From positions 4,552,182 through 4,616,181 of the forward strand of contig NZ_CP096670.1 in NCBI RefSeq assembly GCF_023238625.1: a DNA stretch of 64,000 bases. Reading direction: 5' to 3'. The notes below the pieces were generated by a model, which worked only from the letters and a program-made list of their open reading frames with translations, did not search any database and was not told the origin of the DNA. Of this stretch, positions 29,905 through 39,043 are shown one piece after another (position 1 is the stretch's first letter; each line of letters starts with the position of its first letter). Position numbers and translations under genes: made by a program. The DNA comes from Agarivorans sp. TSD2052 (lineage in GTDB: Bacteria > Pseudomonadota > Gammaproteobacteria > Enterobacterales > Celerinatantimonadaceae).

Positions 29905-30324
29905 TTAGATTTCTTTTATTTTAATCGTAAATACTTGTTCTTGCCCAGATAGGCTTATTTTTGCTTCTTGGTAGCTTGGTGGACCCAAACGGCCTTTTGC
30001 ATTATTGCTCATTCCGGTGGGTTCATTGGGTATTCCAAGCCAATTAGTATCTAATTGGCCATTGCTATTTTTGTCATGAAAAACATTGATGGCACACTCA
30101 GAGGGTAATGAGTGGCTAACAGTGAATCTTAACACAGCGTTGTTCGCATTTTTTGTGGGTATCATTTTGATTAATAGAGGCTGTTTTAAATAGCTTTCAT
30201 CCGAATCCCACACCCTAAGCACTACTTGCCCATCGGTAGAGTTGATACCAACAATATCAATGTGTACATCTGCTGCAAATACACTCCATGGCACTAGGTA
30301 AATGAGGTAAAACAAGTTTTTCAT
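29905..30324 (-). CDS. DUF2141 exported protein
   Basis: 139 residues with a signal peptide (MKNLFYLIYLVPWSVFA). The DUF2141 pattern is visible: GQVVLRVWDSDESY, then ECAINVFHDKNSNGQLDTNWLGIPNEPTG, a beta-sandwich with the HDxNxNGxLD motif. Such proteins are periplasmic or surface and often accompany carotenoid or lipid genes; here no such partner is adjacent. Function unknown. Confidence 0.85.
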   Translation of the reverse strand: MKNLFYLIYLVPWSVFAADVHIDIVGINSTDGQVVLRVWDSDESYLKQPLLIKMIPTKNANNAVLRFTVSHSLPSECAINVFHDKNSNGQLDTNWLGIPNEPTGMSNNAKGRLGPPSYQEAKISLSGQEQVFTIKIKEI

Positions 30325-30420
30325 ACAATACTTACCGTTGTTGTGTCAGCAGTAAAGCTGATTGAGTGCTGTTGGTTGAATTACACTTATTTCGTATATT
30401 AACAAGGCTTATCAAAAAAA

Positions 30421-30446
30421 AACGACCTACCAAGCGGCAGATCGTT
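30421..30446 (-). terminator. Terminator of glmS
   Basis: On the minus strand AACGATCTGCC and GGTAGGTCGTT pair with GCTT as loop, followed by a run of T (A's at 30413-30420 on plus). It lies 68 bp after the glmS stop. Confidence 0.75.
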
Positions 30447-30513
30447 TTTATTGTTTGTTAGCTAAGTTGAGATTTACTTCCAGTGACTACTCTGCTCGTA
30501 CACCACGTGTCAA

Positions 30514-32349
30514 TTATTCAACCGTAACTGCTTTTGCTAGGTTACGCGGTTGGTCTACGTCGGTGCCTTTAATCAGTGCAACATGATAAGACAATAACTG
30601 AAGTGGTACGGTGTAAAGTACAGGCGCTACCAGCTCATCAACATGCGGTAGTTCTATCACTCGCATAGTTTCATCGCTGCTAAAGCGGGCATTTTGGTCG
30701 GCAAATACATACATTTGGCCGCCACGAGCGCGAACTTCTTCAACGTTAGATTTTAGCTTCTCTAGTAATTCGTTATTTGGCGCCACTACAACTACAGGCA
30801 TATCTGCGTCAATTAACGCTAATGGACCGTGTTTTAGTTCGCCTGCAGCGTAAGCTTCTGCGTGAATGTAAGAGATTTCTTTAAGCTTCAGTGCACCTTC
30901 CATTGCGATGGGATATTGGTCACCGCGGCCTAAGAACAATGTGTGTTCTTTATCGGCAAAATCTTCGGCTAATTTTTCAATCGTTTCTGACGTGGCTAAC
31001 ACTTGCTCAACCTTGGCTGGCAATAATTTTAGCTCGGCAATCACTTCTGCTTCACGCTCGGCTGTTACTCGGCCTTGTAAGCGGCCAATGCCTAAGGTCA
31101 GTAGCAATAAAGCCACCAATTGAGTGGTAAAGGCTTTTGATGATGCTACGCCAATTTCAACGCCAGCTTTGGTCATAAAAGATAGGTCTGATTCGCGCAC
31201 TAACGACGAGCCCGGCACGTTACAAATGGCTAAGCTAGACATGTAGCCCAACTCTTTAGCAATGCGTAAGGCTGCTAGGGTATCAGCAGTTTCACCAGAT
31301 TGAGACAAAGTAACAAACAAGCTGTTTGGGCGCACTACCGATTGGCGGTAACGAAACTCTGATGCAATTTCTACGTTACAGGTTACGCCTGCAACGGCTT
31401 CTAGCCAGTAGCGCGCTACCATGCCCGAGTTATAAGAGGTACCACAGGCAATAATTTGTACGTGTTCAACTTTAGATAATAGCTCGGCACCGTTTGGACC
31501 AAACTCATCAATGTTTACACCGGCAGCCGATACACGTTGCTCAAGGGTTTGACGCAAGGCACTGGGCTGTTCAAAAATTTCTTTTTCCATGAAGTGACGG
31601 AAGCCAGCTTTACCACCCGCGTCATGTTCAACGGTAGATTCGGTAATTTCACGCTCTACCGGCTGACCATTAAGATCAAAAATCTCAGCGCCAGCGCGAG
31701 TGACTTCGGCTACGTCGCCTTCTTCTAAGTAACTAAAACGGCGAGTTACGGGCAACAATGCCAGTTGGTCTGATGCGATAAAGGTTTCGCCCATACCGTG
31801 GCCAATAACTAACGGACTACCTGAGCGAGCAACAACAATACGCTCTGGGTCATTTTGGTCGAGTACTACCGTACCGTAAGCGCCGTCTAATTGAGGAACT
31901 GCACGTTGCACAGCTTCACGCAATGAACTCGCTGTTTTTAACTCGTGGTGTACAAGGTGAACAATGACTTCGGTGTCGGTTTGAGAGGTAAAGGTGTAGC
32001 CTAGACCTCGTAACTTCTCACGTAGTTCATCGTGGTTTTCAATAATGCCGTTGTGCACGACGGCAAGAGTACTGGTAGAAATATGTGGGTGAGCATTAAT
32101 CTCACTTGGCTCGCCGTGGGTTGCCCAGCGGGTATGCGCAATACCAATAGCGCCATTTACTTTAGATTCAGCCACCGCATCTGAGAGTTCTTTCACTTTT
32201 CCTAAGCGACGAACCCGTTGTAGCTGACCCGCGGCATTAATGACCGCTACACCGGCAGAGTCGTAGCCGCGGTATTCTAAGCGGCGTAAGCCTTCTACTA
32301 AAATTTCAGCAATGTCACGTTGAGCTACTGCTCCTACAATTCCACACAT
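30514..32349 (-). CDS. glmS: Glutamine-fructose-6-phosphate aminotransferase
   Basis: Makes glucosamine 6-phosphate from fructose 6-phosphate and glutamine, the first step to UDP-GlcNAc for peptidoglycan and LPS. It has 611 residues. The N-terminal nucleophile is Cys2 in MCGIVGA; glutaminase segments [13 protein letters not shown] and [12 protein letters not shown] are intact. Two SIS domains follow ([29 protein letters not shown]). It lies directly after a DeoR regulator (22 bp), as in Vibrio and Pseudomonas. Missing or damaged residues: none seen. No glmS ribozyme, as expected in this class. Confidence 0.98.
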   Translation of the reverse strand: MCGIVGAVAQRDIAEILVEGLRRLEYRGYDSAGVAVINAAGQLQRVRRLGKVKELSDAVAESKVNGAIGIAHTRWATHGEPSEINAHPHISTSTLAVVHNGIIENHDELREKLRGLGYTFTSQTDTEVIVHLVHHELKTASSLREAVQRAVPQLDGAYGTVVLDQNDPERIVVARSGSPLVIGHGMGETFIASDQLALLPVTRRFSYLEEGDVAEVTRAGAEIFDLNGQPVEREITESTVEHDAGGKAGFRHFMEKEIFEQPSALRQTLEQRVSAAGVNIDEFGPNGAELLSKVEHVQIIACGTSYNSGMVARYWLEAVAGVTCNVEIASEFRYRQSVVRPNSLFVTLSQSGETADTLAALRIAKELGYMSSLAICNVPGSSLVRESDLSFMTKAGVEIGVASSKAFTTQLVALLLLTLGIGRLQGRVTAEREAEVIAELKLLPAKVEQVLATSETIEKLAEDFADKEHTLFLGRGDQYPIAMEGALKLKEISYIHAEAYAAGELKHGPLALIDADMPVVVVAPNNELLEKLKSNVEEVRARGGQMYVFADQNARFSSDETMRVIELPHVDELVAPVLYTVPLQLLSYHVALIKGTDVDQPRNLAKAVTVE

Positions 32350-32371
32350 AGTTCTTTCCTTGTCGATAAAT

Positions 32372-33136
32372 TTATTGCGCTATCACCAGATTAACGCCTT
32401 GAGCACGAATTTGCTCGGCGACAGTTGGGTCTAGCTGTTTGTCTGTGACTAGAGTTGATATTTTTGACCATGCCAACTCTAAATTATGAATTCGTCTACC
32501 GATCTTATTTGATTCGGCTAATACCACCACTTCTCGGGCGACTTCTGCCATTACTTGGCTTAAGCCCACCAGCTCGTTAAAGGTGGTAGAGCCACGCGCT
32601 ACGTCAATGCCGTCGGCACCTATAAACAGCTGGTCAAAGTCGTAAGCACGTAATACTTGCTCGGCGACTTGGCCTTGAAACGCCTCTGAGTGGGTGTCCC
32701 ATGTGCCACCGGTCATCAAAAGGGTGGGCTCGTTTTCTAATTCGCGTAACGCTCCAGCGATGCTTAGCGAATTCGTCATCACCACCAAGCCTTCTTTTCC
32801 TGAAAGCTCTGGTAATAAGGCGGCGGTAGTGCTGCCGCTGTCGATGATGATGCGATTGTGATCGCGAATTAAGCCAGCCGCTGATTGAGCAATTGACTGT
32901 TTTTGCTCAGAAATATGTTCTTCATCGGGCTCTTGGATCAACTCTTTGGGAATCGGTACCGCCCCACCGTAACGCCTTAACAATAAGCCATTAGCTTCAA
33001 GACTAGCTAAGTCCTTTCGAACCGTAACTTCTGATGTTTCAAAAGCGTGAGCTAGGTCGTCAACCTTTACCTCACCATGTTCGGCAAGCTTTTCTAAGAT
33101 TAAGCGACGACGCTGCTGGGTGTTTCGTTTGATCAT
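32372..33136 (-). CDS. DeoR-family regulator upstream of glmS (GlmR-like)
   Basis: 254 residues. The N-terminal DeoR helix-turn-helix is [21 protein letters not shown], and the sugar-phosphate sensor domain (about 75-240) includes [12 protein letters not shown] and [18 protein letters not shown]. By position and family it should respond to an amino-sugar phosphate and control itself and glmS, as proposed for GlmR of Pseudomonas. The palindrome at 33149-33169 just upstream is the likely operator. Confidence 0.88.
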   Translation of the reverse strand: MIKRNTQQRRRLILEKLAEHGEVKVDDLAHAFETSEVTVRKDLASLEANGLLLRRYGGAVPIPKELIQEPDEEHISEQKQSIAQSAAGLIRDHNRIIIDSGSTTAALLPELSGKEGLVVMTNSLSIAGALRELENEPTLLMTGGTWDTHSEAFQGQVAEQVLRAYDFDQLFIGADGIDVARGSTTFNELVGLSQVMAEVAREVVVLAESNKIGRRIHNLELAWSKISTLVTDKQLDPTVAEQIRAQGVNLVIAQ

Positions 33137-33148
33137 ATTCTCAAGTGT

Positions 33149-33169
33149 TAAGTTTCGATTCGAAACTTA
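33149..33169. promoter_or_regulatory. Palindromic operator for the DeoR-glmS operon
   Basis: TAAGTTTCGA, central T, TCGAAACTTA: 10-base perfect arms. A further half-site CGAAACTTA is at 33181-33189. Position, 13 bp before the regulator start, fits autoregulation. Confidence 0.7.
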
Positions 33170-33215
33170 TTATAGTGAAGCGAAACTTAAGATCAAGTTT
33201 GAATCATTATTATTA

Positions 33216-34076
33216 CTACTTATTAGGGGGGGTTTTTGGGGGCGCAAACAATAAGCCACAGCGCTGGCGAAAAGATAGCCCTGGGGCTAAGGTTTCGCGG
33301 TACATGGCCCGCCACTCATTAAAGGTAACCACCAAGGGATTAAAGCTGTTAATTGGCTGGGTAATTCCATATTCAACGGGTTGCTGCTCTTGTTCAAAAC
33401 TACCGAATAGTTTGTCCCAAATGATAAGCACGCCGGCGTAGTTTTTATCTATATATTGCGGGTTTCGCCCATGGTGTACGCGGTGGTGAGATGGCGTGTT
33501 AAATATCCATTCTAAGGGGCCTAAGCGTTTAATGGCTTGTGTATGTACAAAAAATTGTAAACCCAAATTAAGCAGCACCACAAAAACTACCCAGTGAGGG
33601 TCGAAACCAATCATCACCAAGGGCAACCAAAACACCCACATGCCGGCTAAGGGGTACATAACACTTTGTCGAAAGGCGGTACTAAAGTTCATATTCTCAG
33701 AACTATGATGCACTACGTGTGCAGCCCACATCCAACGAACCCGGTGGCTGGCGCGATGAAACCAGTAATAGCAAAAATCTTGCGCAATCACTAAGGCAAT
33801 AAAGCTAAGCACATTCATTTCTATCTCGAACACTCGCCATGCAAACAGTGAAAGATAGAGCTGGCTAATCAGTAAACCAGTGAGTAAATCACTCAGCTGA
33901 TGCATCCCTGCTAATGCAAAATTGCACAGCACCTCTTTACTTTCATAACGAGCAGATGAAGGTAACCGCTGGCGTTGATTGCCCCAGTACCATTCCAGCC
34001 CCATGCATATTACAAAGAGTGGCGCTAATGCCAACAGTAAATATTCGGGGTGACTAATGAGTAAACTCACATCCAT
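33216..34076 (-). CDS. Sterol desaturase / fatty acid hydroxylase family membrane protein
   Basis: 286 residues. Di-iron histidine motifs of the family are present: HRASH (about 128), HVVHHSSE (about 140), and HHRVHHG (about 215). Four or more hydrophobic helices. It hydroxylates or desaturates a lipid or sterol-like substrate at a membrane di-iron centre (family knowledge). It lies 14 bp after the DUF2804 gene on the same strand, so the two are probably one operon. Confidence 0.88.
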   Translation of the reverse strand: MDVSLLISHPEYLLLALAPLFVICMGLEWYWGNQRQRLPSSARYESKEVLCNFALAGMHQLSDLLTGLLISQLYLSLFAWRVFEIEMNVLSFIALVIAQDFCYYWFHRASHRVRWMWAAHVVHHSSENMNFSTAFRQSVMYPLAGMWVFWLPLVMIGFDPHWVVFVVLLNLGLQFFVHTQAIKRLGPLEWIFNTPSHHRVHHGRNPQYIDKNYAGVLIIWDKLFGSFEQEQQPVEYGITQPINSFNPLVVTFNEWRAMYRETLAPGLSFRQRCGLLFAPPKTPPNK

Positions 34077-34090
34077 GTTGGGTTCCTTAA

Positions 34091-35167
34091 CTACCAGCGG
34101 GCAAAGTGGTCTTCGCTTAGGCCTAACACCTTATCTAAGTGATGTTGTTTACCAGATTGATCGGTAAGCACGCCGGAGAAATGGCCAATGTATTGCCTAA
34201 AATTACTTTTAAGTAACCAAAGGTTCAGGCGCTCTTGGCGGCCATTAAGTGGAGTAAAGTGCAAATTTACTCGGCCATCGGCAGAGTATATATGCCAGTT
34301 ATTGCTGGGCTGATTGCCTCGTGCTGCTGGTAGGCGCGAGAATTCAAAATGTACAGGACCTAATAGCTGCTTTTGTCCTTGTAACCACAGTACGTTTTCA
34401 TTAAAACCGGTTTCGTTAACCCCTGCAGCCAAATTAAGGCCAAGCGTTAATTCTCCAAGTTGGGCTGAAATACTGGCCCATCGCCAGCTGGTTTCGCGGC
34501 GCATATATCCAGCAGAGAAATCATAGCCTGCCAAAGCTCCCACTAAGTTTTGGCTAACACCGTTCACCGTCAGCGCGCCATTTAGCGCTAAAGCATTGTG
34601 TTTTTGGGTATAGGTCCAGCCGTTATATGCGGTAGGGCTACACATCGCCATTACCTGCTCTGGGTTTACACTTAGCAAGCTCAATTCAGCCTTTATAAAC
34701 GGCGTATTTACCGTTAGTTGCCACTGACCATTTTCAATCGTCATACTGAAGGTGGCTTTACCATTGATATAGGCGCGGCTATTTACGCTGCTAGGCTCGG
34801 TGCCGTAAGCCACACCACAGGGTTTTAGCCAATTAGTCTCCTGCAGCTCTTGGCTGGCAATGTTATACACATAACAAAAGCCGCTGGCTAAATAACGAAT
34901 ATCGGCAATGGCTACTCCTATTATGTAGTGTTTGGTTTTTATGCTGATGAACTGAAATTGCTTGTAATGAAAATGCTTGGCCCAGGCCGATGCGGGTCTG
35001 TCCATCACGGTGTTATAGATGAAATGGTGTAAACCTAAATTGCCAACGGCTTGATTGAAGTGACCAAACTGCACTTTGCCGCTGGCATCGATTAAGCTTG
35101 CTGGGGCTGCAATGGATTGAATCTCTGCGTGCTTGGCCTCAATCATTTTCTCTCCGGCTGGTAACAT
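34091..35167 (-). CDS. DUF2804 protein
   Basis: 358 residues from the ATG at 35165-35167; a GTG 15 bp upstream is possible, and an AGGTGG lies between. DUF2804 features: LIDASGKVQFGHFNQAV start, WAKHFHYKQFQFISIKTKHY, MRRETSWRWAS, and a lipocalin-like beta-rich core ending LSEDHFARW. Function unknown; often linked to lipid-related genes, which agrees with the desaturase-family gene that follows it by 14 bp. Confidence 0.82.
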   Translation of the reverse strand: MLPAGEKMIEAKHAEIQSIAAPASLIDASGKVQFGHFNQAVGNLGLHHFIYNTVMDRPASAWAKHFHYKQFQFISIKTKHYIIGVAIADIRYLASGFCYVYNIASQELQETNWLKPCGVAYGTEPSSVNSRAYINGKATFSMTIENGQWQLTVNTPFIKAELSLLSVNPEQVMAMCSPTAYNGWTYTQKHNALALNGALTVNGVSQNLVGALAGYDFSAGYMRRETSWRWASISAQLGELTLGLNLAAGVNETGFNENVLWLQGQKQLLGPVHFEFSRLPAARGNQPSNNWHIYSADGRVNLHFTPLNGRQERLNLWLLKSNFRQYIGHFSGVLTDQSGKQHHLDKVLGLSEDHFARW

Positions 35168-35499
35168 TTTATTAACATCCACCTAGCTAAACAGATATTG
35201 AGTAATTATTCTAAAACTTGCATTCAGATCTGTGAGCACGCTTACTGATTTACGTTTATTTGCGTCAGTAAGCGTGGTTGAGGAGCATTGTCTATGTTAG
35301 CTGCAGAGTATTAACGGGTAAACGATATATTTTTAGTCAAAAATATCGTTAAGTGTGACGATGAAAGCATTTTCATGTTTTAATGTGATCTGGATCGCTT
35401 AATTTTTGTGGATTAAATCACCTTTTGTCTTCACAATCTCGCCAAATTTCTCACCAGCTGGCTTGACCAGTTGTTCACTCTCAGCAGTAAGTAAAGATT
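35168..35499. promoter_or_regulatory. Intergenic region with two hairpins between DUF2804 and MFS genes
   Basis: No gene seen. An inverted repeat with 12-base arms CACGCTTACTGA and TCAGTAAGCGTG (35237-35276, 16-nt loop) and a second, AT-rich hairpin (35321-35350, AACGATAT arms). These lie in a divergent promoter region and may be operators or structure elements. Confidence 0.45.
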
Positions 35500-36852
35500 A
35501 TGAACACAAACAAACCAAAATTACGTTTTTGGCAAATCTGGAATATGAGTTTCGGATTTCTGGGTATTCAGTTTGGCTTTGGTCTACAAAACGCTAACGT
35601 CAGCCGAATTTTTGAAACCCTGGGTGCCAGTATCGATCAAATCCCTATTTTATGGCTGGCTGCTCCGGTAACTGGCTTGTTGATTCAACCTATTATTGGT
35701 TATATGAGTGACCGCACTTGGAATGGTTTAGGTCGCCGTCGCCCTTACTTCTTAGTTGGCGCGATCTTGTCTTCATTGGCTTTATTGATCATGCCTAACT
35801 CGCCTTACTTATGGGTAGCGGCTGGTATGTTGTGGATCTTAGATGCCTCAATTAACATCTCCATGGAACCCTTCCGAGCGCTAGTTGCTGATAACCTACC
35901 GTCAGAACAGCGTACTCAAGGCTTTGCTGTTCAAACCTTCTTCATTGGTGTTGGCTCGGTTATCGCATCGGCGATGCCTTATATGCTGGCAAATTGGTTT
36001 GGTGTGGCTAATACCGCCCCAGAAGGAGTCATACCACCGTCGGTTAAAATCTCTTTCTATGCTGGAGCAGCAGTATTTTTTGGTGCGGTATTATGGACAG
36101 TGCTTAAAACTAAAGAATATAGCCCTGAAGAAATGGATCGCTTTGAAAGCGCAGAGCCAGAACAAGAAAGCGGTGATGGTTTTGCAGCGGTGTGGGCTGA
36201 CGTGAAGAAAATGCCAACCACGATGCGTCAACTGGCGGTGGTACAGTTTTTCTCATGGTTTGCTTTGTTTGCTATGTGGATTTACACCACCTCTGCAGTT
36301 ACTAGCAGCATTTATGGTGCAACTGATACCTCGTCAAGTTTATACAATGAAGGAGCTGACTGGGTAGGCCTTTGTTTTGCTATGTATAACGGCGTAAGCG
36401 CTATAGCCGCCTTCGCCTTGCCTTGGCTAGCTAACCGTACCAGCCGTAAAGCGGTACATGCTTTATGTTTAACGATGGGCGGTATTAGCCTGGCCGGCAT
36501 GTACTTCATTGAAGATCCGAAAATGCTTATGCTTAACATGGTAGGTATTGGTTTTGCTTGGGCCAGCATTTTATGTATGCCTTATGCTATTTTAGCGGGT
36601 TCGTTACCGAGTAAAAAAATGGGCTTCTTTATGGGCGTATTTAACTTCTTCATTGTTATTCCTCAGATTTTAGCGGCGGGTATCTTAGGCTACTTTACAC
36701 GCGAATTTTTTGGTGGAGATTCAATGATGGCCTTGGTATTAGGTGGTGCTTCTATGGTGATAGCCGCCTTAGTGACGCTAACCGTAACCGACCAAGATGA
36801 CCCTCAATTAGTTAATCAAGACACTCACTTAAACCAAACGCAAACCGCTTAG
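35500..36852 (+). CDS. MFS sugar transporter, SLC45/GPH-like
   Basis: 450 residues and about 12 membrane helices. The motif GYMSDRTWNGLGRRRPYF after helix 2 is the MFS signature shared by sucrose/maltose transporters of the SLC45 type. The N-terminus (WQIWNMSFGFLGIQFGFGLQNANVSRIF) is typical of the alpha-glucoside transporters found beside maltodextrin genes. Probably a disaccharide/proton symporter in the inner membrane; sugar inferred. It is followed by a strong terminator and is not linked to a hydrolase here. Confidence 0.85.
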   Translation: MNTNKPKLRFWQIWNMSFGFLGIQFGFGLQNANVSRIFETLGASIDQIPILWLAAPVTGLLIQPIIGYMSDRTWNGLGRRRPYFLVGAILSSLALLIMPNSPYLWVAAGMLWILDASINISMEPFRALVADNLPSEQRTQGFAVQTFFIGVGSVIASAMPYMLANWFGVANTAPEGVIPPSVKISFYAGAAVFFGAVLWTVLKTKEYSPEEMDRFESAEPEQESGDGFAAVWADVKKMPTTMRQLAVVQFFSWFALFAMWIYTTSAVTSSIYGATDTSSSLYNEGADWVGLCFAMYNGVSAIAAFALPWLANRTSRKAVHALCLTMGGISLAGMYFIEDPKMLMLNMVGIGFAWASILCMPYAILAGSLPSKKMGFFMGVFNFFIVIPQILAAGILGYFTREFFGGDSMMALVLGGASMVIAALVTLTVTDQDDPQLVNQDTHLNQTQTA

Positions 36853-36860
36853 TTTAAGAC

Positions 36861-36884
36861 AACGGGCGAGTCATCTCGCCCGTT
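36861..36884 (+). terminator. Terminator after the MFS transporter
   Basis: AACGGGCGAG, loop TCAT, CTCGCCCGTT: a 10-bp GC-rich stem followed by T-rich sequence, 8 bp after the gene. Confidence 0.75.
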
Positions 36885-36981
36885 CATTTCTTCATTCTCT
36901 CGTCGTTTTCCCGCATACAAGGATCTAAGTCTCAACGACAAACGTAACTATTGTTGAACCTTAGTAATGTGGAGTCAGCTT

Positions 36982-37176
36982 ATGAGCCATCATATCTTCA
37001 AAATAGGTATTCGTTGTGTTTACGATAATGGTGAAGCCATTGTCGACAAAATTGATGAAGTAAACAGTGTTGCCTTGATCCGCGATCAACAAACGGGATT
37101 ACTGCATGCTCGTCATATGCATGAGCTGTACCCCGACGATGCGCAATTTCATAGTGAGCAGGATACTTACTATTAG
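36982..37176 (+). CDS. Small conserved protein of unknown function
   Basis: 64 residues starting MSHHIFKIGIRCVYDNG. GGAG at 36971 lies 7 bp before the ATG. No signal or membrane helix; the start HIFKIGIRCVYDNGEAIVDKI looks like a beta-barrel-type small domain. Not recognised. It ends just before the terminator at 37213. Confidence 0.65.
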   Translation: MSHHIFKIGIRCVYDNGEAIVDKIDEVNSVALIRDQQTGLLHARHMHELYPDDAQFHSEQDTYY

Positions 37177-37212
37177 TTGAGGCTAAAATCTTGTAAGGGG
37201 CTATATAGCAAA

Positions 37213-37234
37213 ATGCCGAGCAAGAGCTCGGCAT
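37213..37234. terminator. Bidirectional terminator
   Basis: ATGCCGAGC, loop AAGA, GCTCGGCAT; T run to 37239 on the plus side and an A run on the left, serving convergent genes at 37176 and 37251. Confidence 0.8.
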
Positions 37235-37250
37235 TTTTTATTGATTAGGC

Positions 37251-37748
37251 TTATTCAGCATCCCACTCAAAATCAGGCGCTTCTTCAGGATTCGCGCGAT
37301 ATTTTAATTGCATACCATGTAGGAAGTTGCGCATGATTTGGTCTTTACATACGCGGTAATGCTTGTGATCAGGTTTTCTGAAAAAGGCACTTAATTCATG
37401 TTTGCTCAGTTGAAAACCCGTTAGCCCTAGCACTTCTAAGACTTCTTCTGCTTTTAGGTTCAAGGCAATTTTCAGTTTCATAAAGATAATATTGTTGTTT
37501 ATCTTCTTCTCTGGTGCCGGCTGTGGGCCTTCGCGTTTTCCGCGTTTTTCATTGATAAGACCGTTTAAAAAAGCCGCTAAGGTTTTGTCGCTACAATTTT
37601 TATAGGCAGGATCTTCTTCTTTCTTTAGCCAATCACTTACTTCACTGCGGGTAACGGTTTGGTCAGCCAGAGCAAAAATGGCGATCATTTTGTTGTCGTT
37701 AAAGTTAAAGCAGTAGCGAATACGGCGAAGAATATCGTTGTTAGTCAT
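37251..37748 (-). CDS. DUF1456 (YehS-like) protein
   Basis: 165 residues. It is a tandem of two similar ~70-residue halves: MTNNDILRRIRYCFNFND...LKKEEDPAY and IIFMKLKIALNLKAEE...FFRKPDHKHYRVC, the plan of YehS/DUF1456. Both halves carry a helical hairpin with a Lys-rich tip. Role unknown. No operon partner; the 218 bp upstream (to 37966) holds a hairpin at 37817-37841 (TCTACTTG / CAAGTAGA) but no gene I can support. Confidence 0.85.
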   Translation of the reverse strand: MTNNDILRRIRYCFNFNDNKMIAIFALADQTVTRSEVSDWLKKEEDPAYKNCSDKTLAAFLNGLINEKRGKREGPQPAPEKKINNNIIFMKLKIALNLKAEEVLEVLGLTGFQLSKHELSAFFRKPDHKHYRVCKDQIMRNFLHGMQLKYRANPEEAPDFEWDAE

Positions 37749-37966
37749 GCAAAGTTCCTGATCAAAATTAAGTGTGCTAGGAAAAATAAATCTACCAAGC
37801 GCAGAGCCAGCAGGATTCTACTTGAATGCGAAACAAGTAGATAGGCTAATCCCTGTTTATTTATTGAGCGTAGTCAAAGCTCAGCGGAGCAGCTAAGTTT
37901 TTAATTAGAAAATTGAACGAAGCCGCTTGTCTCGCCGCTGTAGGGGACACACTATGCGCCTCTCAA

Positions 37967-38002
37967 AAATAATGCCGCTCAGTTAACCGAGCGGCATTAT
38001 TT
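37967..38002 (-). terminator. Terminator of the cydAB operon
   Basis: AAATAATGCCGCTC, an 8-nt loop and GAGCGGCATTATTT form a 14-bp stem, 37 bp after the cydB stop. On the minus strand it is followed by T's. Confidence 0.75.
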
Positions 38003-38038
38003 GACTAACAACTATATTTAAGGAGGCTAATATGACCC

Positions 38039-39043
38039 TTAATGGTAATTAAGAGAGGTTGCTTTACCTCTAAATACCCAATAAGAGAAGGCGGTATAAG
38101 CCAAAATAACCGGCACTACGATTAGTGCGCCAATTAAAATTACCGACAGCGACTCAGGGGCTGATGCTGCTTCCCATACGGTGATTTGTCCGGGTACCAC
38201 ATAGGGAAAGAAGCTGAAGCCAAGTGCACTAAAGCACAATACAAAAATCAACATCACTAAGCAGAAGGGAACCCAACAGTGACGATCGTTTTCTTTGGGT
38301 AAACGTCTCAGCAAAACATCATTAAAGATGAAGGCTGCAAAACACAACGCCGGGATCAGTAATACAAACATTACTAAGGGGAAATCGAACCAGCGGTCAA
38401 ATACTCCTGGGTTTACCAGCGGGTTGACAATGGATACCGCTATCACGCCGATTAGGCAGAAACGACCGGTTGTTTTTGCCCAGTTTACAGAGCGCTGTTG
38501 TAGTTCACCTTCGGTTTTCATGACTAGCCAAGCCGCACCAATATAGCTGTATGCGGCAGTAACACCTACACCACTTAATAAGCCAAACAGGTGGGCACTT
38601 AGGCCTTCTTCAAAGCCCATTACATATAAACCTAACATGTAGCCTTGGGCTAAGGTGGTGAGAATAGAGCCTGCTTTAAAGGTTCGATCCCAAGCGAGCT
38701 TGTGGTCAATGGCCGCTTTGGCTCTAAAGTCGAAGGCCACGCCACGCATAATAAGCCCGATCAGCAAAATCGCTACCGGAATGTATAGATGATACAACAC
38801 CACACTATGCGCAGCAGGAAAGGCAATCAGCATGATGCCAACCGCGAGCACTAACCAGGTTTCGTTAGCATCCCAAAATGGCCCGATTGAGGCAATCATG
38901 GTATCGCGCTGTGCTTCGTCGGCTTCCCCCATTGGCAGTAGAATTCCTACACCAAGGTCATAGCCATCTAAGATGGCGTAAATAAGAACCGAAAGGCCCA
39001 TTAAACCGATGAAAATGACCGGTAACCAGTAGGCGTCCATCAT
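38039..39043 (-). CDS. cydB: Cytochrome bd-type quinol oxidase subunit II
   Basis: Membrane partner of CydA. It has 334 residues with about eight to nine helices. The start YWLPVIFIGLMGLSVLIYAILDGYDLGVG and SIGPFWDANETWLVLAVGI are the CydB signature. The N-terminus overlaps the cydA stop by four bases (ATGA). No cydX-like small gene was found after it. It reduces oxygen to water at low oxygen or under respiratory stress. Confidence 0.95.
   Translation of the reverse strand: MMDAYWLPVIFIGLMGLSVLIYAILDGYDLGVGILLPMGEADEAQRDTMIASIGPFWDANETWLVLAVGIMLIAFPAAHSVVLYHLYIPVAILLIGLIMRGVAFDFRAKAAIDHKLAWDRTFKAGSILTTLAQGYMLGLYVMGFEEGLSAHLFGLLSGVGVTAAYSYIGAAWLVMKTEGELQQRSVNWAKTTGRFCLIGVIAVSIVNPLVNPGVFDRWFDFPLVMFVLLIPALCFAAFIFNDVLLRRLPKENDRHCWVPFCLVMLIFVLCFSALGFSFFPYVVPGQITVWEAASAPESLSVILIGALIVVPVILAYTAFSYWVFRGKATSLNYH

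Noticed and set aside
30501..30510. CACGTG as a second parS
   Set aside because: Only the six-base centre matches; the flanks ACCACGTGTC do not fit GTTTCACGTGAAAC.
38021..38052. AAGGAGG followed by a six-codon frame ATGACCCTTAATGGTAATTAA on the plus strand, a possible leader peptide
   Set aside because: It overlaps the cydB end and points at no gene on that strand; likely chance.
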